From the NCBI GenBank assembly GCA_964557545.1, contig CAZLAK010000018.1:1-44924 (forward strand): a stretch of DNA of 44,924 bases. Direction: 5' to 3'. This DNA is from CAZLAK01 sp964557545. GTDB lineage: Bacteria > Bacillota > Desulfotomaculia > Desulfotomaculales > Pelotomaculaceae. Shown piece by piece: positions 30,161 to 38,184 of the stretch (its first letter is position 1; each line of letters begins with the position of its first letter). The notes beneath the pieces were generated by a model. That model was given only the letters and a program-made list of their open reading frames with translations. It was not told the origin of the DNA and made no database searches. The position numbers and the translations under genes are program-made.

Positions 30161-30178
30161 ATTAGACGCGCGTCTAAT
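30161..30178. promoter_or_regulatory. Perfect 18-bp palindrome, TetR-operator-like
   Basis: ATTAGACGCGCGTCTAAT is fully self-complementary and ends one base before the stop codon of the adenine methylase gene. Its TAGAC...GTCTA arms resemble TetR-family operators. On the plus strand a possible TTGCCA / TTACAT promoter with 17-base spacing runs into it, but no plus-strand gene follows. No TetR-type gene is in the window. Confidence 0.5.
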
Positions 30179-30179
30179 A

Positions 30180-31052
30180 CTAAAGCTTTACGGGCTCATC
30201 GGAGTAATTGCGCACCACGAGCTCGTTTACCAGGCCACGCCCGTCGGCCCGGCAGTTTATAGCCCGGCGGGCGCAAACCACCCGGATGTCGTAACCCGCG
30301 TACAATTCCCGCACCATGGGCGTATCCGAATTGCTCAGCATCACCATGCAGCCTATTTGGTCTAAGGAGCGGAAAACTCCGGCAAGCCGCACCTGCTCGC
30401 CGGCATCAAAAGCGCCGGCGGTGTAGCTGGTAAAACTGGCCGTGCTGGAAACAGGGCAGTACGGGGGGTCTAGGTAAACGAAGTCGCCCGGGCCGGCGTA
30501 ATCCAAGACGAGCGAGAAGTCGCCGCAGACTATCTCTGCCCCCCGCAAGGCCTCCCTTACCAGCTGCAGGTTTTCTCTGTCAATAATTTTGGGGTTCTTG
30601 TACCTGCCAAACGGCACGTTGTGCTTCCCCTGCCTGTTGACCCGCCAAAGACCGTTGTAAGCCGTCTTATTGAGGTACAGAAACCTGGAAGCTCTCTCAA
30701 TCGGGGAAAGTTCACGGGGGTCGAGGTCGCGGAGCCGGTAGTAGTAGTCGGATGTGTTCTCGTGTTTTCTCAGGTCGCAGAGCAAATCTTCCAGGTCGTC
30801 CCGCACTACCCGGTAAAAGTTAATGAGTTCTTCATTGCTGTCGATGAGCAAGGCCCTTGGGGGGCGCAGGTAAAAAAACACAGCACCGCCGCCGACAAAG
30901 GGCTCAGCGTAAAGGCCCCACTTTTTACTGGGGAGAAGCGGCACAAGCTGCTTTATCAGCTGCCCTTTGCCGCCCGCCCACTTGACCGGCGGCTTGGGAA
31001 CCCGCAAGTTTCCCTTGTTCTCCCGTTCCTTGCCGGGATATACACCGCCCAA
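30180..31052 (-). CDS. DNA adenine methyltransferase (Dam/DpnM class)
   Basis: N6-adenine methylase using SAM. Motifs: KWAGGKGQL (24-33), SAM-binding FVGGGAVFF (52-60), LNKTAYNGLWRVN region (128-140) typical of the GATC-type alpha group, and catalytic DPPY (195-198). At 290 residues it is near the normal Dam length. The TTG at 31052 has GAAGG three to four bases upstream; a second TTG 15 codons later (31007) with AAGGG before it is an alternative. No endonuclease gene is adjacent, so it is an orphan methylase by context. Recognition sequence is inferred as GATC-like only by family. Confidence 0.88.
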   Translation of the reverse strand: MGGVYPGKERENKGNLRVPKPPVKWAGGKGQLIKQLVPLLPSKKWGLYAEPFVGGGAVFFYLRPPRALLIDSNEELINFYRVVRDDLEDLLCDLRKHENTSDYYYRLRDLDPRELSPIERASRFLYLNKTAYNGLWRVNRQGKHNVPFGRYKNPKIIDRENLQLVREALRGAEIVCGDFSLVLDYAGPGDFVYLDPPYCPVSSTASFTSYTAGAFDAGEQVRLAGVFRSLDQIGCMVMLSNSDTPMVRELYAGYDIRVVCARRAINCRADGRGLVNELVVRNYSDEPVKL

Positions 31053-31128
31053 GTACCTTCACCAGCCCATAATATGCTTTCAATAAAAAATTCGCCGCCA
31101 AACCCTGTATACCTACCGGGAATTACAA

Positions 31129-31170
31129 GAAAAAGAGCACTGCGGTTTAAAGCTTTTCAAACCGCAGTGC
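31129..31170 (-). terminator. Strong terminator after trpBA
   Basis: GCACTGCGGTTT and AAACCGCAGTGC form a perfect 12-bp stem (31137-31170), followed on the minus strand by TCTTTTTCTTG. It ends the trpBA transcript and separates it from the methylase gene. Confidence 0.9.
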
Positions 31171-31192
31171 ACGCCTTTTAGTCTAACCTGGC

Positions 31193-31969
31193 TTAAACGA
31201 TGGCTTCCTTCATCTGGCGGGCAAAACCGGCCACCAGGGGCTGCCATTCTTCACACCCGCTCATGAGCTCGACCAGGCGACTGCCGACTATTACGCCATC
31301 GGCAATTCTGGCCACCTCTTTGGCCTGCTCCGGCGCAGATATGCCGAACCCAACGCACAAAGGCTGAACTGCCAGCTTTCTTACCCGGGCCACAAACTCG
31401 CCCAGCCCGGGCGGGAGGTTTTCTCTTACACCGGTGACGCCGGTAACTGAAACCAGGTAGATAAACCCCCGCGAGTGCCGGGCCACCCGGCGAATGCGTT
31501 CATCACTGCTGGTGGGCGCCAGGAGGTAAATGGTGTCAAGGCCGCAGCTAACAGCAGCTTCCTCCAGCCCGCCAGCTTCCTCGGGGGGAAGGTCTGGCAC
31601 GATAATCCCGTCAACGCCGGCGCGGGCAGCCTCAGCACAGAATGCCTCTAAACCGTAACTCAAAAGTGGGTTAAAGTAACTCATAAAGACAAGGGGCAAT
31701 TTGACCTTTTGTCTTAAGGCGCGGGCCGCTTTAAGGCAGCTGTCCGGGGTAACGCCGGCCTGCAGGGCATGAAAGCTAGCCCGCTGGATCGTGACGCCGT
31801 CGGCCAAGGGGTCGGAAAAGGGGATGCCGATCTCCACCATGTCGGCACCACACTCTTCCAGTAATTGCACTGCTTCCAGCGTGGCTTCCATACTGGGGTA
31901 ACCGGCTGTCACGTAAGGGATGAAGGCTGCGCTTTCCTTTTTAGCAAAAACTTCGGCTATCCGGCTCAT
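31193..31969 (-). CDS. trpA: Tryptophan synthase alpha chain
   Basis: Cleaves indole-3-glycerol phosphate to indole, which is channelled to TrpB. 258 residues from the chosen start. The catalytic glutamate and aspartate lie in ADMVEIGIPFSDPLADG; the phosphate site is GFGISAPEQ. The ATG at 31969 overlaps the trpB stop as ATGA, typical coupling. A longer frame exists upstream but it only runs antisense-like through trpB. No other trp gene is nearby. Confidence 0.95.
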   Translation of the reverse strand: MSRIAEVFAKKESAAFIPYVTAGYPSMEATLEAVQLLEECGADMVEIGIPFSDPLADGVTIQRASFHALQAGVTPDSCLKAARALRQKVKLPLVFMSYFNPLLSYGLEAFCAEAARAGVDGIIVPDLPPEEAGGLEEAAVSCGLDTIYLLAPTSSDERIRRVARHSRGFIYLVSVTGVTGVRENLPPGLGEFVARVRKLAVQPLCVGFGISAPEQAKEVARIADGVIVGSRLVELMSGCEEWQPLVAGFARQMKEAIV

Positions 31970-33159
31970 TGTCTCACCCCCAGGGCGCCGGTAACAATGT
32001 CCATATCCTTGTCTCCCCGGCCGGAAAGGTTGACGAGGACGATCCGGTCCTTTTCCAGAGAGGCGGCCAGTTCTGCGGCGTAGGCCAGGGCGTGAGCCGG
32101 CTCCAGAGCCGGTACAATTCCTTCCGTCCGGCACAGGAGCTTAAAAGCTTCCAGCGCATGTTCATCGTCGACCGCAACGTACTCGGCACGTCCGGTTTCC
32201 TTCAAGTAGCTGTGCTCCGGCCCCACACCCGGGTAGTCCAAACCGGCAGAAATGCTGTGCGTGGCGCCGATCTGTCCGTAATCGTCCTGGAGGACGTACG
32301 TCTTGGCCCCGTGGATCACGCCCACCCGCCCTGCTCCCAGAGAAGCAGCGTGCTGGCCCGTCTTAAGCCCCTTGCCGGCTGCCTCCACTCCTACCAGCTT
32401 TACCCCGGAATCCTCAAGAAAGGGGAAAAATATACCCATAGCGTTAGAACCTCCGCCGACACAGGCCACCACGTAATCCGGCAGCCGGCCCTTTTGGGCA
32501 AGTATCTGTGCACGCGCTTCTACCCCGATTACCGACTGGAAATCTCTGACCAACACCGGGTAGGGGTGCGGGCCTACCACAGAACCGAGGAGGTAATGGG
32601 TCGACCCTACGTTAGTTACCCAATCGCGTATAGCCTCATTTATGGCGTCCTTTAATGTCCTAGTTCCACAAGACACAGGCCTCACCTCGGCACCCAAAAG
32701 GCGCATGCGGTGCACGTTGAGGGACTGTCTTTGCACATCTTCTTCACCCATATAGACAATACATTCCAGCCCCAAAACGGCGCAGGCAGCAGCTGCTGCC
32801 ACCCCGTGCTGCCCGGCCCCCGTTTCAGCAATAATTCGTCTTTTGCCCATCCTTTTGGCAAGAAGGCCCTGACCTAAAGCATTGTTGATTTTATGCGCCC
32901 CGGTGTGAGCCAGATCCTCGCGCTTTAAGTATATTTGCGCACCGCCCAAAGCCTCGCCCAAGCGGCGCGCGTGCCAGAGCGGCGTAGGCCGCCCAGCCCA
33001 GCTGCGCAAAAGCTCATCGTATTCTTTCTGAAAAAGGGGATCATTCTTAATTTCCGCACATGCCTTGGCAAGCTCCTCCAGGGCGGACATCAATACTTCC
33101 GGTACGAACCGGCCGCCAAAGCCGCCAAAATACCCTCTTTCGTCCGGCGTGTTACCCAA
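31966..33159 (-). CDS. trpB: Tryptophan synthase beta chain
   Basis: PLP enzyme joining indole and serine to tryptophan. 397 residues. The PLP lysine is in LAHTGAHKINNALGQ, the phosphate-binding loop is GGGSNAMGIF, and the catalytic glutamate is in AETGAGQHG. I place the start at the TTG at 33159 because AAAGGA lies eight bases before it. A TTG six codons earlier has no ribosome site. The 186 bases between the promoter and this start hold (G/U)AG repeats and a terminator, so expression is attenuated. Confidence 0.94.
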   Translation of the reverse strand: MGNTPDERGYFGGFGGRFVPEVLMSALEELAKACAEIKNDPLFQKEYDELLRSWAGRPTPLWHARRLGEALGGAQIYLKREDLAHTGAHKINNALGQGLLAKRMGKRRIIAETGAGQHGVAAAAACAVLGLECIVYMGEEDVQRQSLNVHRMRLLGAEVRPVSCGTRTLKDAINEAIRDWVTNVGSTHYLLGSVVGPHPYPVLVRDFQSVIGVEARAQILAQKGRLPDYVVACVGGGSNAMGIFFPFLEDSGVKLVGVEAAGKGLKTGQHAASLGAGRVGVIHGAKTYVLQDDYGQIGATHSISAGLDYPGVGPEHSYLKETGRAEYVAVDDEHALEAFKLLCRTEGIVPALEPAHALAYAAELAASLEKDRIVLVNLSGRGDKDMDIVTGALGVRQ

Positions 33160-33221
33160 ATTACCGCTTCCTTTCAAAAAATGCTCAAAAAGCCAGTCCA
33201 GTTCCGCAAAAACACTCGTAC

Positions 33222-33253
33222 AAAAATAAAAACAGCACTCAGGCCGAGTGCTG
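33222..33253 (-). terminator. Attenuator terminator in the trpB leader
   Basis: CAGCACTC and GAGTGCTG form a perfect 8-bp stem (33233-33253), followed on the minus strand by TTTTTATTTTTG. It lies between the promoter and trpB. An alternative pairing, GCTGG (33273-33269) with CCAGC (33254-33250), would occupy its first strand and act as antiterminator. Confidence 0.88.
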
Positions 33254-33273
33254 GACAGCCGCCTTATACCAGC

Positions 33274-33322
33274 CTCCCCTCAGCTCAAACTACACTCCTC
33301 TTCCTTTAGCTCAGCTCATCTC
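33274..33322 (-). promoter_or_regulatory. (G/U)AG triplet array, putative TRAP-binding site
   Basis: Reading the minus strand, GAG or TAG triplets begin at 33322, 33317, 33312, 33300, 33297, 33292, 33286, 33281 and 33276. There is also an AAG at 33306. Spacers are 2, 2, 3, 3, 0, 2, 3, 2 and 2 bases. TRAP sites consist of about eleven GAG/UAG triplets with 2-3 base spacers. The last triplet abuts the GCTGG antiterminator strand, so a bound protein would favour termination. The mtrB gene is not in this window. Confidence 0.68.
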
Positions 33323-33351
33323 GCGTTTGTCTTTCTAATTGGCTTTAATTC

Positions 33352-33381
33352 CTTATAACACGAATATTTCAGCCGCGTCAA
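33352..33381 (-). promoter_or_regulatory. Sigma-A promoter of trpBA
   Basis: TTGACG (33381-33376) and TATAAG (33357-33352) are 18 bases apart and lie about 190 bases before trpB, directly upstream of the triplet array. Confidence 0.75.
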
Positions 33382-33386
33382 CCCTT

Positions 33387-35177
33387 TTAAGCAGGTGTGA
33401 GCCGGTACTTTTGGATTTTCCGGTAAATCGTCGCCCGGCTGATGCCTAAAGCCCGGGCGGCCTTAACTTTGCCCTCGTCACTCCAGCCAAACTGGTCGAG
33501 GGCAGCCTTGATGGCTTCTTTTTCCAGCTGGGCCAGCTTTAAAAGGCGGCCGTCGGCAGCAACGCCGTCCCACGTCCGCTTTTTTACGCCTTCTAAGACG
33601 CGCGGCGGCAGGCTTTCCACAGCAATATACGGCCCTTCTTCGAGGTTGACGGCGTATTCCACGGCGTAGACCAGCTCGCGCACATTGCCCGGCCAGTAGT
33701 ACTTCAGACAAACGTCCAGTGCTTCGCCGGTAAAGCCCTTTATATCTTTGCCCAAAAGCTTGTTGAACCTCTTGGTGTAGTACTCGAGGAGAAGGGGTAT
33801 GTCCTCCTTCCTCTCCCTTAAGGGCGGAATAACCAGGGGAATGACGCTCAGCCGATAGTACAGGTCATCACGGAAAAGATTTTTCTTCACCAGTTCCTGC
33901 AAGTCGCTCTGCGTGGCGGCAATAACGCGGATGTCGACCGGGATGGGGCGGGGACTGCCTACCCGCTCAATGCGGTGCTCCAAGAGCACTTTCAAGAGCT
34001 TTGTCTGCAGGTACAAGGAGAGGTTTTCAATTTCATCCAAGTAAATGGTGCCGCCGCTGGCCAGCTCAATCTTTCCGGGCTTTCCGCCCTGGCGGGCACC
34101 GCTGAAAGCCCCTTCCCCGTAGCCGAAAAGCTCAATTTCCAGCAGGTTTTCAGGCATAGCCCCGCAGTTAATGGCCACAAAAGGCTTATGACCGTAAGGA
34201 CCGGCTGAATGGATGGCGCGGGCAAAAATCTCTTTGCCGGTCCCGCTTTCACCGATAATGAGCACGGCGGCATTGCTGGCAGCAATTTTTTTGGCCCTAT
34301 TTTTAACTTCGACGAGCGCCTTGCTCACCCCTACAATATCGTCAAAACTAATCATTTCTTGGGCGCTCATGATTTCATAGGCCAGCATTTGGGTCTCCTT
34401 AAAGTCGCGCAGGGAAATCACCGCTCCCGCTACCCGGTCGTCTTTAATTTTGATAGGCTTAACCGTGCAGAGCAAGTGCAGTTTTTTCCCTTCGAAGCTA
34501 ATAAATGCCTCCCGGTTGTTGAGCTCCGCTCCTTGCGTTAAAACTTCCTCCAGCGGCAGGGAGGAGAGCACAGAAAGCGCATTCTGTCCGATGATCCTTT
34601 CTTTTTTGATGCCAAACATGCGCTCTGCCGAACGGTTAAAATGGGTGATAAAGCCCTGCTGGTCAGTGGCCACCACCCCTTCATCCACGGAGTCTATGAC
34701 GGCCTCTAACCGGTTGGTCATAACGGTCCGCTCGGTAAGCATTTCGCTCTCCAGGACCTTACCCGAGATGAGCTCGGCCATGCGCCGGACAAATTCAATT
34801 AATGATTCTGTGTTGCGGGAAAGAGTTTCTTTTTGGTCTTCATCAAAAGCAGTAAGGCTTATAGTGCCGATTATTTCCTGCCCGGCAGTTATTGGATAAA
34901 CAATAGAAGCTTTGTAAAAGCAGCGGCCCGTCAGCGGGCAGGAAAGACACAAAGGGTGGAATCCCGCTTCACCTATAAAAACGTGCTCACCGGTCTCCAG
35001 CACGTGCTTATTGACAAAACCGCGCAAAAGGCGCGTGCCCACGTCATGCCTGACTATTCCTGTGCCCGCTACCCGAACAAGTTCTGTATCAATAATTTCT
35101 ACTTCTACTTTTAGTACGGTGGCAATGGCTTCGGCCACTTTCTGACCTACTTCACTGACTTGTGACAGCCTGGACAT
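33387..35177 (-). CDS. Sigma-54-type transcriptional activator with Cys-containing sensor, PAS and Fis-type HTH
   Basis: 596 residues from the ATG at 35177 (GGGGAG ten bases upstream; a longer frame would overlap korC). Order: N-terminal sensor (1-140) with cysteines C77, C80 and C86 in PLCLSCPLTGRC; PAS domain (about 155-260); AAA+ domain (about 280-515) with Walker A GESGTGKE (309-316), Walker B TIYLDEIE, and the sigma-54 contact loop as GAFSGA (356-361) instead of GAFTGA; Fis-type helix-turn-helix at the C-terminus (ALGISRATIYRKIQKY). It activates sigma-54 promoters if the Ser variant is competent. The Cys cluster may bind Fe-S, zinc or respond to redox. It lies downstream of korDABC, separated by a terminator, and is a candidate regulator of it. 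Confidence 0.9.
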   Translation of the reverse strand: MSRLSQVSEVGQKVAEAIATVLKVEVEIIDTELVRVAGTGIVRHDVGTRLLRGFVNKHVLETGEHVFIGEAGFHPLCLSCPLTGRCFYKASIVYPITAGQEIIGTISLTAFDEDQKETLSRNTESLIEFVRRMAELISGKVLESEMLTERTVMTNRLEAVIDSVDEGVVATDQQGFITHFNRSAERMFGIKKERIIGQNALSVLSSLPLEEVLTQGAELNNREAFISFEGKKLHLLCTVKPIKIKDDRVAGAVISLRDFKETQMLAYEIMSAQEMISFDDIVGVSKALVEVKNRAKKIAASNAAVLIIGESGTGKEIFARAIHSAGPYGHKPFVAINCGAMPENLLEIELFGYGEGAFSGARQGGKPGKIELASGGTIYLDEIENLSLYLQTKLLKVLLEHRIERVGSPRPIPVDIRVIAATQSDLQELVKKNLFRDDLYYRLSVIPLVIPPLRERKEDIPLLLEYYTKRFNKLLGKDIKGFTGEALDVCLKYYWPGNVRELVYAVEYAVNLEEGPYIAVESLPPRVLEGVKKRTWDGVAADGRLLKLAQLEKEAIKAALDQFGWSDEGKVKAARALGISRATIYRKIQKYRLTPA

Positions 35178-35292
35178 GCCGCCGCAGCTCCCCTTTCTCA
35201 CTGCTAAAAGCGGACAGTTAGTTAACTTGATTATAATATCTATTTTAGGCTTAAAAAATTGACATCTCAACAGCTCACCGGCAAGTGGAAAT

Positions 35293-35316
35293 AAAAAAGC
35301 CCGTATGGGCTTTTTA
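35293..35316. terminator. Bidirectional terminator after korC
   Basis: AAAAAGCCC and GGGCTTTTT form a symmetrical hairpin with a GTAT loop at the stop codon of korC. It ends the kor transcript before the sigma-54-type activator gene. Confidence 0.85.
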
Positions 35317-35859
35317 GGCAACGGTCTGGCAAGCGCTTTTCCACCCGAGTTCAAGGGCCCTTTTATTTAACTCTTCTGTTCCTTTAGGTATGCGGTTCAA
35401 AAGGGCCTCCTCCAGCGACTCCTTAGATACCGCTCCCGTGATAGCCACCAGGGCAGCCAGGGCAACTATATTGGCTACGACTTCCCGGCCCAGGTTTTCT
35501 TTGGCCATCCTGCTGCAGGGTAGGGCGACAACCCTGGCCAAAGTGCGGGGCATTTCTTCGATGTACGTGATGTCAACGATAATCGTCCCCCCCGGCCCAA
35601 CGAGGGGAGAGTACTTGTTCAGCGCCTCCTGGCTCATGGCCAGCAGCACGTCCGGACAGGTTACTTTGGGGTAATCAATTTCCCCGTCGCTGATAATTAC
35701 TTCTGATCTGCTGGCGCCCCCGCGCGCTTCTGGCCCGTAAGACTGGGTTTGAGCTGTATTTTTGCCATCAAGGACGGCCGCTTCGGCCAAGATCTGCCCG
35801 GCCAGGATCAAGCCCTGGCCCCCCGTGCCGCTCAAAATTATTTCCCTTTTTTCGCTCAT
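35314..35859 (-). CDS. korC: 2-oxoacid:ferredoxin oxidoreductase gamma subunit
   Basis: 181 residues of the POR/KOR gamma family: GTGGQGLILAGQILAEA at the N-terminus and SYGPEARGGASRSEVIIS. It forms part of the heterotetramer that oxidises 2-oxoacids to acyl-CoA with ferredoxin as acceptor. Its ATG overlaps the end of korB by four bases (ATGA-type). Last gene of the operon. Confidence 0.92.
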   Translation of the reverse strand: MSEKREIILSGTGGQGLILAGQILAEAAVLDGKNTAQTQSYGPEARGGASRSEVIISDGEIDYPKVTCPDVLLAMSQEALNKYSPLVGPGGTIIVDITYIEEMPRTLARVVALPCSRMAKENLGREVVANIVALAALVAITGAVSKESLEEALLNRIPKGTEELNKRALELGWKSACQTVA

Positions 35860-36680
35860 TCCGGCGCCCCCTCCCTAAGGCTTTTTACCAGTTGCTCGTA
35901 GAGCTGTGTATATTCGGGAGCTTCGGAGCGGTGAAGCTCGCCTATTAAAAACTTGCCGCATAACTCTTCAGGCGGCATTTTCTTGGCCCTTTCCACCGGC
36001 ACAGCGTGCTCTTTTTGCCACACGAGCATTTCGTACCCGGTTAGCATTTTGTTCCGCCTGCCAAATGATACAGGACACCCGGTTACAGCCTCCACCACGC
36101 TGAAGCCCTTGTGCCTGGCTGCTTCGACTATCAGCCGGGTGAGCAAATTGGTGTGGTAAGTGGTAGCGCGCGCTACGTAAGTAGCGCCTGCAGCCCGGGC
36201 CAGTTCCGCCACGTCAAAAGTGCGCTCGATAGTGCCGAAGGGAGCAGTGGTAGCGCGGGCTTTGCCCGGGGTGAGGGGTGAGTACTGCCCGCCGGTCATA
36301 CCGTATATGCTGTTGTTAAAAATAATGGCCGTCAAGTCTATATTGCGCCTGGCAGCGTGAATCAGGTGATTTCCGCCAATGGCAGTAGCATCCCCGTCAC
36401 CCATGAGGACAAATACATCCAAAGACGGCTTGGCCAGCTTGATTCCAGTAGCAAAGGCCAGTGCCCGGCCGTGAGTGGTGTGCAGGGTGTTGAAGTCGAG
36501 GTAGCCGCTTGCCCGTGAGGAACAGCCAATGCCGGAAACAATCACTGTACGGTCCTGGTCACACCCCAGCTCTTCAAAAGCTCTTATCAGCGCCCCCAAA
36601 ACAATACCGTTGCCGCACCCAGGACACCAGATGTGGGGGAGTCTCTCCAGCCTGAGATATTTTTTAAAACTTTCACGCAC
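35856..36680 (-). CDS. korB: 2-oxoacid:ferredoxin oxidoreductase beta subunit (ThDP-binding)
   Basis: 274 residues. Cys residues for the proximal cluster are in WCPGCGNG and GIGCSSR; the ThDP motif is GDGDATAIGG through FNNSIYGMTGGQ. It overlaps korA by eight bases. The substrate is probably 2-oxoglutarate, but 2-oxoisovalerate-type enzymes are close relatives and the branched-chain genes in this window keep that option open. Confidence 0.92.
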   Translation of the reverse strand: MRESFKKYLRLERLPHIWCPGCGNGIVLGALIRAFEELGCDQDRTVIVSGIGCSSRASGYLDFNTLHTTHGRALAFATGIKLAKPSLDVFVLMGDGDATAIGGNHLIHAARRNIDLTAIIFNNSIYGMTGGQYSPLTPGKARATTAPFGTIERTFDVAELARAAGATYVARATTYHTNLLTRLIVEAARHKGFSVVEAVTGCPVSFGRRNKMLTGYEMLVWQKEHAVPVERAKKMPPEELCGKFLIGELHRSEAPEYTQLYEQLVKSLREGAPE

Positions 36681-37836
36681 CCTCGCTCACCGCCTCTTTT
36701 AAGGAGCTTACCGCACCTAAAATTTCACTGGGCGTAATCAGCTCGCCGCTGACTTTATGCAAGCCGGACACTCTGGTCCTGCCGGCAGCCGCGCGCTCTA
36801 CTTCTAAAACCAGTTGCCCCAAGTTCATTTCTGTCACCAAGAAGGCCTTTACCCGCCCGGCCAGCTCACGAACAGCATCCTGCGGGAAGGGCCAAACGGT
36901 GATAGGCCTAAACAAGCCGGCTTTTATACCCTTTTGGCGGGCTTCGTATACGGCCCTCTTGGCCGAGCGCGCCACTGCCCCGTAAGCCACCACCGCAATT
37001 TCTGCGTCTTCGAGCATGTAGCTCTCGCTCATTAAAATCTCATCCAAATGATTAGCAATTTTGTCATTTAAACGCTTGATCAGGCGTTCAGCTACCTCCG
37101 GCTTGGTAGAGGGGGCGCCGCTTTCGTCGTGCACAAGGCCGGTTACGTGGAAGCGGTAGCCACTTCCAAAATCAGCCATTGGCGGCACTCCGTCCTCATC
37201 GGCCTGGTACGGCAAGTAATTTTTTAAACCCGCCGGCGGTCTCTTGCGCTCGACAACGGCAATTTCTCCTGCTGCCGGCAAGACGACCCGCTCGCGCAAG
37301 TGACCGATTACCTCATCAGTGAGGAGGATAACCGGTGTCCTGAACCTCTCGGCCAAGTTAAAGGCCTGGACGGTGAGGGTAAAAGATTCCTGAACAGAGG
37401 AAGGGCACAGGGCAATTACAGGGTGATCGCCGTGAGTGCCCCACCGGGACTGCATAACGTCACCTTGCGCCGGCGCCGTTGGAATGCCGGTGCTGGGCCC
37501 AAAACGCTGGACGTTGACCACTACACAAGGCACCTCGGCTATAACAGCAAATCCTAAGTTTTCCTGTTTTAGGGAAAAGCCGGGCCCGCTGGTAGCAGTG
37601 AGCGATTTCAACCCCGCTAATGAAGCGCCGATAACAGCGGCCATACTGGCTATCTCGTCTTCCATTTGTATAAAAAAGCCGCCAGCCCTCGGGAGCCTTT
37701 CGGCCAGAATTTCAGCTATTTCTGTGGAAGGGGTAATCGGATAACCAGCAAAAAAACGCGCCCCTGCCACCAGGGCGCCTTCTGCTACGGCTTCATTTCC
37801 CTGCATCAAACGGGCTCTATCCATTGCTTTGCTCAT
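36673..37836 (-). CDS. korA: 2-oxoacid:ferredoxin oxidoreductase alpha subunit
   Basis: 387 residues from the ATG at 37836; upstream sequence in the same frame overlaps the ferredoxin gene and is excluded. Family segments: MQGNEAVAEGALVAGARFFAGY at the N-terminus, YPITPSTEIAE, TSGPGFSLKQENLG and RFGPSTGIPT. It binds the ThDP pyrimidine end and CoA-side residues in the tetramer. The start lies five bases after korD. The order korD-A-B-C with overlaps indicates one operon. Confidence 0.93.
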   Translation of the reverse strand: MSKAMDRARLMQGNEAVAEGALVAGARFFAGYPITPSTEIAEILAERLPRAGGFFIQMEDEIASMAAVIGASLAGLKSLTATSGPGFSLKQENLGFAVIAEVPCVVVNVQRFGPSTGIPTAPAQGDVMQSRWGTHGDHPVIALCPSSVQESFTLTVQAFNLAERFRTPVILLTDEVIGHLRERVVLPAAGEIAVVERKRPPAGLKNYLPYQADEDGVPPMADFGSGYRFHVTGLVHDESGAPSTKPEVAERLIKRLNDKIANHLDEILMSESYMLEDAEIAVVAYGAVARSAKRAVYEARQKGIKAGLFRPITVWPFPQDAVRELAGRVKAFLVTEMNLGQLVLEVERAAAGRTRVSGLHKVSGELITPSEILGAVSSLKEAVSEGA

Positions 37837-37841
37837 ATTCT

Positions 37842-38069
37842 TTATTTCACACCTGCCGTTATAGCAAAATCCGGGCAGTGGTTCTCGCATACCGCACATC
37901 CGGTACACAGAGATTGATTTTTTACCGCTGCTTTACCCATACTGTCTAAAGCCAGCACTTTTGAGCAAAGAGATACGCATATGCCGCACCCTTTGCAAAA
38001 TGCCCGGTTTATAACTACTTTGTTCAAAAATACTTCTTCTGGATAACAAGCCGTCACTGCCTGAACCAC
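37842..38069 (-). CDS. korD: 2-oxoacid:ferredoxin oxidoreductase delta subunit, 2[4Fe-4S] ferredoxin
   Basis: About 75 residues with two complete cluster motifs, CKGCGICVSLC and CTGCAVCENHC. It relays electrons from the ThDP site to external ferredoxin. The start is chosen at GTG 38069, six bases after GGGGTGA; a GTG three codons earlier has the ribosome site overlapping it. First gene of the kor operon. Confidence 0.88.
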   Translation of the reverse strand: MVQAVTACYPEEVFLNKVVINRAFCKGCGICVSLCSKVLALDSMGKAAVKNQSLCTGCAVCENHCPDFAITAGVK

Positions 38070-38125
38070 TATTGTCACCCCGCTGTAAAAAATGAATTAA
38101 ATTTTGAAAATTGGATAAATTATTG

Positions 38126-38184
38126 TATCATTATGAGATTTGCGGGCATAAACCCCAATAATATACCGTAATCTCATAATGATA
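38126..38184. promoter_or_regulatory. 15-bp perfect inverted repeat between korD and the DUF421 gene
   Basis: TATCATTATGAGATT (38126-38140) and AATCTCATAATGATA (38170-38184) are exact reverse complements separated by 29 bases. This lies in the roughly 225-base divergent intergenic region. Within the spacer the minus strand has a weak GG-N10-GC (-24/-12-like) match. Probably paired operators for kor, the DUF421 gene or both. Confidence 0.6.

Noticed and set aside
30060..30180. Replication origin or CRISPR-like repeat
   Set aside because: Only two tandem 12-bp repeats and two unrelated palindromes; no DnaA boxes, spacers or replication genes.
31970..32134. N-terminal extension of trpA
   Set aside because: The extra residues are trpB read out of frame; the ATG at 31969 forms the usual ATGA overlap and starts at the conserved N-terminus.
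36673..38069. Pyruvate:ferredoxin oxidoreductase for the kor genes
   Set aside because: The alpha subunit segment TSGPGFSLKQENLG and gene order D-A-B-C fit the 2-oxoglutarate/2-oxoisovalerate-type enzymes better, though substrate is not proved.
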